A stretch of DNA of 64,000 nucleotides, taken from positions 50,742,365 through 50,806,364 of the forward strand of contig CM034298.1 in NCBI GenBank assembly GCA_019925795.1, written 5' to 3'. The notes under the pieces were generated by a model. The model saw only the letters and a list, made by a program, of their open reading frames with translations. It made no database searches and had not been told where the DNA came from. Position 1 is the stretch's first letter. Each line of letters opens with the position of its first letter. A program made the translations under genes and the position numbers. Below, piece by piece: positions 11,789-24,000 of the stretch. Source of the DNA: Dendrobium chrysotoxum (taxonomy: Eukaryota > Streptophyta > Magnoliopsida > Asparagales > Orchidaceae).

Positions 11789-14483
11789 TTAAACTGTTCC
11801 CTGTTAGTATTATAATTTTAATTTTAATTTCATCTAGTTGAATATAAATCACCAAAACAAGTAGAATCATGCAACGAACTTCCACCCTTGTATTCCTCAT
11901 GTAATTGATATCCGAAGGTGGTTATTTTAAGTTGTTAACAAAAACCTCACTCTCTTGCCAACTAAAACAACCATTCACCTAAAAAGGAGTTGCCATCACC
12001 TCACTTGGAAGTAATTGTCGATCAACAACCTCCCCTCCACTTGGGTTTTTTTTTTTTTTGGTCATGTTATGTAATGTTTAAAATGTTGTAAACTTGATGT
12101 ATAAAAATGGAATGAAATCAATGAAGAATAATATTTCGGTTGTGTTAAAATATTCTCTATTTTTTGAATTTCTCTCATCCCACTTAGTGGTGGAAAAGCA
12201 CTTAGGATGTTTGGTGACTTCCATGTTCATGAGAGGCTTATTGGACGGCCATGAGTTGTTTTTATAATTTTTATATTGTATTCCATCTCCTATCTTCCTC
12301 TCCCATCCATTCCTCCCATCTCTCTTTTCATATACAAGCAAAACTAAAGAAGATTGCTCTCTGTTTTGGGCCCTCACCAAACCCTAGTTTGCTTTTCGTT
12401 GGACTTGCATGCATATGAGAACCTTACTTTCACCAGTATTTTAATCATCAAACCACACTCCGCAAGTTGTTATCACTTCAAAAGGCCTTAGGCAGAGCCA
12501 TCATCATCCTCCCATTTTTACTTATAAATGTAAAAATAATATTAAACCATTACCTTGGTGCTCTCAGGCAACCAAGGTAACTTACCTTCTCATCACCTCC
12601 ACATACAGTCCATTATGCATGCAAGTCCAACATTTTAAACTGAGAGCACCATACAGTCCATTATGCTTCCTACTTCAATGTTTATTCTCTTTGTTACACG
12701 TCCATTCTTCCTCCTTGACTAGAGCTAGTAAGCGTGAAAAGAGTTTCTCCCATTCTCTTGTACTTATTTGTCAGAGCCATACATTGTAGTTATATATAAC
12801 TTGAAGCTTTGACACTATTTGATCCAAAACTAGTTGGAGTCTTCGAAATTTGATTTGCCAACAAAACCACCAAACAATTTGGCGACTCAAAGATATGAAA
12901 ATTTTGGTTTCTATGAGGTTTCCTAGCATTCAGCTATCCACTCTTTCATAGATGAGGCAGATGACTTTAAAGTAGTTGGGTTACTTAGCAGTAGAAGGGG
13001 ATGGTTACAAGTAGTGAAATGCCTTTCCTTTCCAGTGGTTACCATAGGAACCATTCAGCTAGGACACAAAAGATCAGTTTGGAACAATCCATATGGAACC
13101 GTTTGGCTTTGACCAAATCTCATAATTCATTAGGCTGTGAGTACTCTGTTTTCCCATACATTTATCTGATCTCCCCTGTGCATCATTATTATAAGGAAAA
13201 AAATGGCGTGTTATGATGCCTTTATGTGCAAGAGTTAATCATATCTTCTGTCGGCCTTGGGAATGCAGTTACCAACTGTAAACCAGTGCTCCAGTGGCTT
13301 TACTCACTGTCTTCCAAAGAGAAGGTGGGGTTTCAAATCCCTTATAAAAAGGGGTTTAGTTACCGTAAGCATACTCTTTGGGGGAAAGAATTACTGCATC
13401 TGTTGAAGATCTAAGAATAGTGTAAGATATTAAGCAGAAGAAAATTAAAAAAGGTATCGCAACATTTTTGTAAAAAGGTTGATGATAATGATAGATAAGA
13501 AAGATACAGAATTTCATGCTTTTAGGTTTTGCTGCCACTTTCAGATGGGAGGCACAAGTGACATTGACTAATAATAATAATCAATAGGAACTACATTCAT
13601 GGTTGGCCTTGCAAATACATAGTTATTAAAAACAACTTGCATGGTTAGCCTTACAGATATATGTTAAACTAAATTTTGTGGCACATTTTTGGTCTGGTTG
13701 AAGCTATAAATTTTTATGTTCTTTAAAATAACCACTGTTACATTTTAAAAACATGTTTTCATTTATTTTCATGAAATTTCTTTTGTAAAGTACTGGCTTT
13801 TAGCAGTAACATGTTTACTTAATCTTCTTAGTTGTTGGCAATAGTTTTCTCTTGTTGCCCTGTTCTTATAAAAGTAAAAGCAGTTTCTAACTTCACACCC
13901 ATATATGATGATTTCTTCTCAAAAGGAAAATAACATTAAAAACTTGTATATTATATAACTTCAAATATAAACAAAATGGAATTGAGCTTTTGTTTCATCC
14001 ATTCTTATTTGTTTTCTTTTTGAAGGGCACTTATATTAGAAAATGTTTTCTAAGTGTTTTTTTTAATGGAACGTCTTGTCACGCAGGATTTCAAATCCAG
14101 GTAATTTAGTATTGCTAAACATAGATCCCGGTTTTACATGGTTGGTAATTGCCAAAACTTTTTGTTGAAGACCCTCCATCTCCAATATAATGCGCCCAAG
14201 TTTCACTTGTCCATGATTCTTATGCAGACAGTACCTGTATAGGCTGTTTGGTTTGAACAAAAAGGAATCATAAAGTAAAAGGATTGCAGGGAACAGAAAC
14301 TTTGCTGTCATGCTTGTGGAAAAGCGAACAACAAGGAGTTCCAATTTGAAGTTGATGCTTATCTCCAAATGAATGCCAGAGCTTTTTGATACTAATTTAA
14401 CATTATTATTCTGGGAAGAGTTTTGCAGTGGTTGGATACTACTTTTATTTAAACCATTAAAATAATTTTGAATGAAGGATGGG
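11789..14483. other. AT-rich DNA, nothing firmly recognised
   Basis: Holds a run of T (12047-12059) and short frames without family resemblance (12078-12380 -, 13001-13216 +, 14063-14368 -). Near 13280-13345 there are weak tRNA A/B-box-like strings discussed under rejected items. Confidence 0.4.
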
Positions 14484-14550
14484 AATTCATAAAGCCAACC
14501 CTAAATATTGGGATTAGGCTTCTAATGAAGATACAATGATGATGATATAA
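14484..14550 (+). repeat. Degenerate RTE/SINE 3'-tail sequence
   Basis: CATAAAGCCAACCCTAAA followed by TTGGGATTAGGCTT and a (GAT)n tail resembles the conserved 3' end of the RTE LINEs in this window (GCCGACCCC...GTGGGA..AAGGCTTGTTATTG, read on their coding strand) and of plant SINEs that borrow it. Only the tail is recognisable, and the body upstream is not. Confidence 0.5.
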
Positions 14551-14788
14551 ATACGGTCGAAGCTGTCTGAAAAATGTATCTAAGCTTTTCTTAAATATAG
14601 CTTAATGATGACTAGTCTTCTGTTATATATTTCTTTTCTTCGTAATCTTGGAAACTCTTACAAATTTGCATGGTTGGTGAGATGTAATTATCTTGCTGTT
14701 TTCTGAGTAGGTTTAGCTTATTCAAGTATATTGTGGTATTATTGCTATAGCAATAACCATTTGAAAATTCATATGTTTTCTTATGCAG

Positions 14789-15027
14789 ATGTCAGAGCAA
14801 TTTAATCAGGAACTTTCTCTCTCTGGTAAAATTCCTTCTGGCTTGTTCAATCATATGTTTGAGTTTTCAAATAGTTGGCAGAAAGATGCCGCAAATACCA
14901 AGGCTCTGGCATTTGATGGATGGTTTATAAACCTTTACACGGTTGCTCTTGCAAAATCTCACATTGAACTAAGAGATCATGTCAAAGAGTCTGTTCCATC
15001 ATCATGGGATCCTGCTGCTTTAGCAAG
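14789..15027 (+). CDS. MACPF gene, first visible exon (239 bp)
   Basis: Acceptor TTATGCAG ends at 14788 and donor GTGACG starts at 15028. Encodes MSEQFNQELSLSGKIPSGLF through SSWDPAALA plus two bases of the next Arg codon. This is the family segment preceding the MACPF signature, so at least one coding exon lies upstream. Confidence 0.95.
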
Positions 15028-18000
15028 GTGACGCTTATATTTAAATGCTCAGTCAGAAACTTATTAATACTATTCTAACAGAGAACGTCACATTTCCTGT
15101 GCTTGTGGATACTTCCTGATACTGCTAGCTTTTCCATTCCCTTTTTGCGGATTACATTGTCCAACATTGCTAGTGACAGACAGAAGATATATATAAATAA
15201 CCCTATCAGCATAATCGTTTAACTGAATTATGAATTTTTCTTATTTTAAATCGCTGGCCACCAAAAATATTTTGTTTTTTATGATGTTATTGATTAATGA
15301 AGCCAAACATTTGACATGTGTTTTGACAAATAATAAGGTTTAGTTGATGACATGATTCCTGTTTTTAATCTCTTCATGTTATCTGTAATCACACCAACAG
15401 ACAATGTCGTGGTTCCAATGATGTGAAAGGAGCTAGGTTAGGGATTTTGATTGATCAGCAGTAGGCTGGTCAGTTGTAGATTACACTCGATTTCTAATTT
15501 CTTGGATGTGTTTGTCCAACTTGCTCATTATTAAGCTATTTATCTAAAAACCATAAATTGATTAAAAGGTTGCATGCCGTTCAATCAAAGAATTTGATCA
15601 AAATCTACCAAGCTAGACTTGTTTCTAGTTTCCTTAATAGATGCAATCTCAAGGGAAGTTATTGGGCTACATGATATACGGAGTTCTAGAATGTACACAA
15701 AAGTTTACGTTTTAGTCAAGAGAGAACTTCAATCTAACCTACCCAAGGAAATAACCAAACTAGCAAATGAATATTATGAGTGCTTATTCTTTGCTGGGTC
15801 TCAAGTAGAATAAGGGTTTTATAAGTCTATCAAAGGTATTTGTAAAAATATCCCAACCCAAAACGAGGGAGGGAAATTGATGTAAACCTACTAAATAAAA
15901 CGGGGGATTACTAATTAGATAGGTTATAGAACGCCTAATAATTGAGTTGTTTTGCTGGTCCTTACCTTTTACTGAGTTTTTTTTATTGAACATCTTTTTT
16001 CTTGGTATTCGTACACACTACCTTGAATTTTCCTTGCTCCTTGCCTCCATGTGCTTCAAAGTTTTGAGAGGATTGGAGAAAGAAAGAGAAATTGTGCTCT
16101 CTATTGGTTTTGAGGGAGCAGAGAGAGGTTCCTCTCTGATAGAGTTAGAAAGAGGTAGAGAGGAGAGAGAACGGCCTGAAGGTGGTTTTGACTAATTAAA
16201 ATATTGACTAATTAAAATATTGTGCCTCATTGCCTTGTTTGACCATCTTATTCTAGAAATTGAATGTACAAGTTGCAATTAAGTCCTTTAACTCCAATTT
16301 GTTGCACCTACTCTGTGTATTCATGTGTTTTTGCCCTATAAATAGCTCTAAATTAGGAAATTTCTTTTCACCATATTTTTTGTTATATGCTTGTTTGACC
16401 ATTTGACACTTCCTTGCAATCTTGAATGCTTCTTTGACTGCCTTCTTTGTAGTAGTAGCTTTCCTTTCTTTGGTACTGTCCTTTTGTAGTGATTCTTGTG
16501 CTTGTAATAGTAAGCTTTATATATTTTTTGGTATTTTCTTAAGCTCTCCTCCACCTCAATGGATCTTCTTTGTGCTCTCCATGAATGTTTGAGCTTTCTT
16601 CACCTCGTGCTTTTATTGGTTCATCCATTCAAGTCAAAATAGAAATTTACTATCAAATGGGTTTTGAGGTAAAAATCCAAGTTATTCATCGGTGGCCCAT
16701 GAATTGCTTTATTGTAAGAAAATGGTATGTACGGGATATTGATGTACTAAGTTGGGATGTTTGATACTGTAACCTGACAACATCCTCACCCTTGTTTTGT
16801 TCATCAATTTTGTATCATCATCTTTTTGTGGGCGGAAGATAGTGCTCCGCTGTTTGGTGCTCTACCTTAATATTTCTCTCTTGAGTTGACCAAGAAAATG
16901 GATGTCCTTGGCAGAGATGATGGATGATGATAAGTGCTTCATCACATGCTAAAAGAAGAGCTTTGCAGTTGCTTCTCCTAATGGTTTTTTTGCAAGGAAC
17001 AAAAATACCTAAACCAATGTGATTAAAGGTGCTAGGTGCCCTCAAGGCGACAAAAAAAAATGGTGCCCTCAAGGCGACATGTCTGTCTAACGCTTAAAGC
17101 ATTAGGTGTAAAACTTGACTCATTTGAGCGAGATGAGATGCTAAAAATATCACTAATTATGGGAAGCTTTTTTAAGAAACATAATATGATAATTATCATG
17201 ATAAAATGTTAAAATGTAATAGACAAAAACATACAGTTTCAAGTTTGTCATCTCAAATATTAAAACCACAATTTTCCAAATAGATTGTTTAAAATAAAAT
17301 GTTAACATGGCCTAAATATTAATTTTCAAATTTAAACAAACAGATGAAAATTTAAGTTAGTAGCTTCCGTAACGTAAGGCTAATTTAATCGCCAACTATT
17401 TATTTCATTTCTTCAACGTAACGCTAATCTAATCTCCATCACTATCTATTTCATATTCTTCATAACTCACACCCTCTTTCTCAGTAACATATTTGTGGAC
17501 CTTATGATAAGGTTGCATATAATTTAAAAAATAACAAAAAGAAGTTGCATCACAATAGCATTTATTTCTTATTCTTCAGAACCCATACCTTTTTTCTCAT
17601 TAACACATTTGTAGTTCTTAAGATAAAGTTGTATGTAATTTAAAAAATAACAAAAAGAAGTTGCATCACAGTAGTGAGCGCCCAAGCACAGCATTTTACA
17701 GCAAGGCGTTCTCCTAGGCTGCGCCTTAGGACTCTTGCCTAGGAGATGTTTGAGGCACTAAAGCTTTGTCTTGGCTCTCCTAAACATCTAGCTCAGTGTT
17801 TGACTTGCCTTTAATAACATAGTGTTAAACATATCAGCAATAACAAATAAATACTTGAAGCAATTCTTGGTCTTAGGAAGCTCTGAATGTGTTCTAGAAT
17901 GATCAGATACTTGTCCAGATGAATATCCAGAATCTTCTCCATAAATGTAGTTAAGCTGCAATTGATGTAGGAGCCTCCTACATCAGAATTTGTCTTTTAA

Positions 18001-21000
18001 GTGATGTAGTTTCCGTCATGTTTGATATATTCCATTAGTAATAGTAGATTATTTTGACTGTTCTTTTGTTCTATTATTACAGGTTTATTGAAAAGTTCGG
18101 CACCCATATTATTGTTGGTGTGAAGATGGGAGGTAAAGATGTCATATACATAAGACAACAGCATTATTCGAACCTTCAACCTGTTGAAGTTCAGCGAAGA
18201 TTAAAAGAAATGGCTGACAAAAGGTTTCTGGATGTGAACTTGCAATTTAGCATGTCAGAAGAGGCATTTGTGAAGGACAAGGTACTATTTCATGATTTCC
18301 CCTATGCTTTCCATAGTTTTGGAATGAGTTTAATTTTCTTGAGGAAGTATTCTATATTTAGAGCTTATTGCACTGTTTGTTTTATTTCTGAAATATTTAT
18401 ATAGGCATTCCTATCTGTAGATGATATCACTGATAGGAAAGTCATTGCATTACAAGTTACCTTTAAGTATTTGTTCACCCAGATCACAGTAATTCATTTG
18501 GGTAGGCCAACTCGAGTTGGATGCATGGGATGAATTCAATCGGCTTTCTATCTGATGTAGCTGGTTTCATATGGCAAGGACAGTTACAGGGTATGGCCTA
18601 AAATTTATGGCAAATTCTTTGGCTAGCATTGTTGTACCAGCTGATGGGTTCTATGCTCACATTGTGCTTGTACCTGTGTTGTGTTGACAGGATTTTAGGA
18701 GTAATGTAAACAACCTTTTCTTGAGTTTGAATGGTCTGAAAATTAGTCAGAAGGTGAAAGTAATGACTCTTGTTTGAGACCCTATAGATAATCAACTCTT
18801 GATGGAGGGTGAGTGACTGCTGCCTAGACCCATGCCTTCCAAAGCAAGATGAAAATTTTGAAAATTTTTTTTAGTAGATGCCCAAATTAGTTGGCCTTCT
18901 TGTCAGTATTTCAGGCAACTTCTAGTTTCTCTCTCTCTCTCTCTCTCTCTCTCCACCCCCTCACAAACAACAATCTTTTTTTCTATCCCCCATCTCTATG
19001 CATGATTGCATATGTTAATAATATTCTCTTCCCTCTATATATCATTGTTCATTTTTTTTTAATTTGGTTTGATCTTGAGTGATTCCATAACTTTGATCTA
19101 ATGAGCTAGTAGTTTCAACATCTTAAGCTTGGTAAGCATAGGTTTCATGGCCCCTAGAAAGAAAATGATTCATAAATCGAGAAAAAGCCAAGCTTTGACC
19201 AATAGGTGTGCCCTAGTAAGGAAATGCAAACAAAACTATTTTACTATTGAGCATTTTCGATAAATGAATGACAGCTTCGATCTGATAGTGCAAACTATGC
19301 TAGTTTGATTATGGCATTCTCCCTTGACCTCAGAGATCATCAAGATTCCAAATTGGGCTCAAGGACCTTTTCATGTTCATTCTTTACCTTCGACTGCTGC
19401 TCATGAATTTGTGCATAACCACAGCATTGCTCTTCATTATGACACCTATACTTTTCTCCTCAAAGATTAAAGGAGACCGCCTGCTTCACTTGACGAATAC
19501 TTATGAAAGGGCAGTTTTTGCGTTCTTTTCCGAGGTCATGGAGGAGTTCCCCCCTAGTTTGATATTACTAAATTGGAGATTTTCAAAGACAAAATTGATC
19601 TCACCCATCTAGACATTGCATTCAATGCCAACATGCCCCTCTATATAGTCTCAAATGCCATTTTATGCAGGGTTCTACTAATTGCCTTCAATGATAATGC
19701 TCTGTAGTGGTTCGATGAATTGCCCTATAATAATATCAACTCCTTTAAGGAGCTTTTTCTGCCATATCATCTCCTAGTTTGCGAGTTCCCAACATCAAAC
19801 AAAGAGTTTATAAAGCCTGTTTTATCTAATATAAGGTGGATAATGAGTCTTAAATAAAGCTTTTCACAAGAATAAACGAGCTCAAACAAGAGCAAACACA
19901 TACTCGGCTCGGCACGGTTCGTTTACAACCCTAATAACATGACTCTTAATAGGACAATGAAAAAAGTATTCATGTAGCCGACCCCACATAGAAGGATAAA
20001 GGCTTATTGTTGTTTTTATATGAAAGCATAACATGCATCATATTACTTGCAATAGAAATTCCTACCCCTAAGTCATCCTACATGAAATCATTTATATTAC
20101 GAAATTGCCAATGTTGTTTGATAGACTCTTGTTGAAAGACATATAGCTTCTTATTTCAATAACCCAAATAATGAATGTCGCAGAGATGATCTGTACTAAT
20201 CAATCACTCTACCATCGGCATTAAATGTGGCTTCTGAGGATATATATGTTATTGGTTTGAAAGAATATCACAGGCCATCCTAGATAGGATATGATATTTT
20301 AGGTAGTTTGCCTTCCACCATTCCAAACAATTGAACTGAACAATTGGATTCTCCTCAATGAAAACCCCATCATCCAAGTACACATCTAGCTCAGACTTCA
20401 CTGTGTGAATGGTGTAATATGTTCTAATGTAAGTTTTATATTTCTTCTTCCCATATATTGGCTTTCCTCTTGCACTAGAAGAAAAAAGGAAACTACTAGA
20501 TTCTCCTGCTTCACTTGGAACCTTCTCAGTATTTGTGCTTCTGTAATCTTCTACATATTCATTGTACAGTTCATATAAGCTATTGTGCATGTTATTGATG
20601 TGCATCTATGTTATCTCTTTAGTGTACATAGAATTAAAAGCGAAGTGTATCATCTTCATTTTGTTTCTTGGATCGATAATGGCACCTAATGAGATCAATA
20701 TGTTACAATCACCCTAATATTTGTCAAACTTTTTTTTCATTTTCATTCCTCCAATATGTGCATGTCCACTGAAACGGTTGTCATCTAACATCTCTTTAAT
20801 CCTCCACAGTTCAGACATGAATAAGTTAGAGGTGGGGTACTTAGAACCTACAAAATTTAACCAAATACATATTTAATATCTTCTGAACTTTGATTTAAAT
20901 AAAAGGCAGTGAACGAAAACTTGAATTACATACCTGAAATCAATTATGTAGCTGGATTAAAAACCTCAAGGAACATACATCGTCCAACTTTCTCCATTCG

Positions 21001-24000
21001 TCCTCACTTGGGCAAGATATATAGGAAGAATCCCTATCTTGAAATTTAAGGAATACCTCTCTAAATTCTAACGCAGTTGACAACATTTGATATGTTGCAT
21101 TCCACCTGGTGACACAATCAAGGATCAACTTCTTCTTAGACAGGTGTAGTTGTGCTTAACATTAGTATGCGTTGTTGTGAAGCAGTAACATATTTCACAC
21201 TCTCCCTAACCATGTTAATGGTATCTTTTATCTCCAGAATCCTATCTTGAACCAACAAATTTAATATATGTGCACAACAACGCACATGAAATATTCTGCC
21301 ACTAAGAGGAAGCCTTTTGTGAAACTCAAGGCTGGCCTTCAACATGTTAACTACTGATGTAGTGTACGCTGCTTTGTCCATAGTAATGATAGCTGCTTTG
21401 TCCATAGTAATGATAACGACTTTTTTCTCAATCCCCCAATCCTTCGAGCATTTGTACAATACATCATGTATATTGGTGGCCTTATGAGGTGAAGGTACTT
21501 CAACAGAATTTAGAACTCTCTTTTGGAGATTCCAATCCGCATCAACGAAGTGGCATGTCAACACCATGTAGTGAATGTCTTGACCAGACTTCCATAAGTC
21601 AGTTATCCCACTTACTCTACTAATTGTATCTAATAAATTTTTCAAACTTTTCTTTCCTATCTCATAACTTGTTATGCAGTCACTTCTCAATGTTGCTTTT
21701 GAAATTTTCTCATAATGTGGGCAAGCAGCTTTCATCCTTGTGTTGAACATCTAACAATAACAAGCCTTTGTCCCACTACGTGGGGTCGGCAACATGAATC
21801 CTTTTTCTCCATTGTGTCCGGTTCAAAGTCAAATTCTCGTTTAAATCTAATAGAGAAAGATCATTTCTAATATTTTCTAACCAAGTCTTTTTAGGTCTAC
21901 CTCTACCTTTCTTAACATAAGTCAAATCTAATACCTCTACTTTCCTAACTGGGTCATCGGAAGGCCGCCGTTTTATATGACCAAACCATCTAAGGCGACT
22001 CTCTCTAATCTTATCCTCCACTGGAGCTACTCCAACCTTTTCACGTATATGCTCATTTCGTATCCTGTCTCTAAGAGTAAATCCACTCATCCACCTAAGC
22101 ATCCTCATCTCCGCAACACATAACTTAGTATTATGCTTCTCTTTTAATGGCCAACATTCTGCACCATAAAGCATGGCAGGTCTCACCACCATCTTATAGA
22201 ATTTTCCCTTAAGTTTAAGGGGGACTTTTCTATCACACAACAAGCCCGATGCATTCCTCCACTTCAACCATCCAACTTGAATTCTACTGATAACATCCCC
22301 ATCTATTTCACCATCACTCTGAACAATAGATCCAAGATATCTAAAACGTGTACTCTTATTAATGACTTGATCGCCCAAAGTCACAATCCCCTCACTAGGT
22401 CTATTACTGCTAAAATTACACTCCATATATTCAGTTTTAGATCTACTCAAGCGAAAACCTTTAGACTCTAAGGTTGATCTCCAGACTTCAAGTTTACCTT
22501 CAACTCCCTCTTTAGTCTTGTCAACAAGAAGAATATCATCAGCAAAAAGCATACACCAGGGTACATCCTCTTGTAAATGTCTAGTGAGAACATCCATGAC
22601 TAACGCGAAAAGATATGGGCTTAAAGCTGATCCTTGATGTAATCCAACCGAAATAGGGAAATACTTGGTCAAACCACCTTGTGTTTGAACACAAGTAGTA
22701 GCTCCTTCATACATATCTTTAATGATTTGAATATAAGCATTATTAACTCCTTTCTTTTCAAGAACTCTCCATAGCACTTCTCTTGGAACTTTATCATATG
22801 CTTTCTCTAAATCAATAAATATCATATGTAGATCCTCCTTATTCTCCCTATATTTCTCCATCAAACCTCTCAATAAATGTATGGCTTCCATAGTAGACCT
22901 ACCAGGCATGAATCCAAATTGATTTTGAGAAACATTAGTATCACGCCGCAGCCTACGCTCCATAACTCGCTCCCATAGTTTTAAAGTGTGACACATTAAC
23001 TTAATTCCTCTATAATTCGCACAATCTTGTGCATCACCTTTATTCTTATAAATAGGAATCAATACACTCATTCTCCACGCATCTGGCATCTTTTTAGTCT
23101 TCAAAATATTATTAAAAAGTTTAGTTAGCCAAGAAATTCCTTCATCTCCTAAGCATTTCCACATCTCTATTGGGATATCATCAGGTCCAACAGCTTTTCC
23201 ACACTTCATTTTCTTTAAAGCCTCTCTAACTTCGGTTTTACTAATACGCCGATAAAAACAGAAATCTTTATTTTCATTTAGGATGCTAAGGTCACTAAAG
23301 TCAATTGTATTCCTACAATCTTCATTAAAAAGTTTATCAAAATATCTCATCCACCTTTGTTGAATATCATCTTCTAAGAAAAGTATTTTTTGATCTTCAT
23401 CCTTAATACACTTCACTTGAATTAAATCCTTACTACTCCTATCTCTTTGTTTGGCTAGCTTATACATATATCTTTCTCCCTCCTTAGTATCTAATCTATT
23501 ATATAAATCATTAAAAGCTAAGATCTTTGCATCACATATTGCTTTCTTAGAATCCCTACATGCCTCTTTATATATTTCCCAATTATCAGAATTTTTACAT
23601 CTAAACCAATTTTTATAACAAATCTTATTTTTTATCTTTTCTTGCACAATTGGATTCCACCACCAGCTATTTTTACTATTAGGGGCTTTTCCCTTTGATA
23701 CTCCAAACACATCTTTAGCAATATTTTTAATATCACTAGCCACTTTTTCCCACATAACATTAGCATCCTCATGCACAAATAAAATCTTAGAATCTAAAAT
23801 CTTACTCTCAAAAATATTTTTATTACTATTCTTTAAATGCCCCCATCTAATCCTAAAAAATCGCTTTACTTTATTTTTTATTTTCTGTCCTTTCATCTTA
23901 AAGTCTAAAACTAATAAGCGATGTTGGGTACATAAACTTTCACTCGGAATAACTTTACAATCTTTGCAATCTAAACGATCTACTTTTCTTATAAGAAAAT

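Noticed and set aside
13280..13345. tRNA gene or tRNA-derived SINE (A-box-like CCAGTGGCTT, B-box-like GGGTTTCAAATCCC)
   Set aside because: No cloverleaf could be drawn, there is no clear tail or target duplication, and box matches of this quality occur by chance.
14789..14791. ATG as the translation start of the MACPF protein
   Set aside because: It directly follows an acceptor AG and aligns with an internal Met of the family; about 85-90 upstream residues would be missing.
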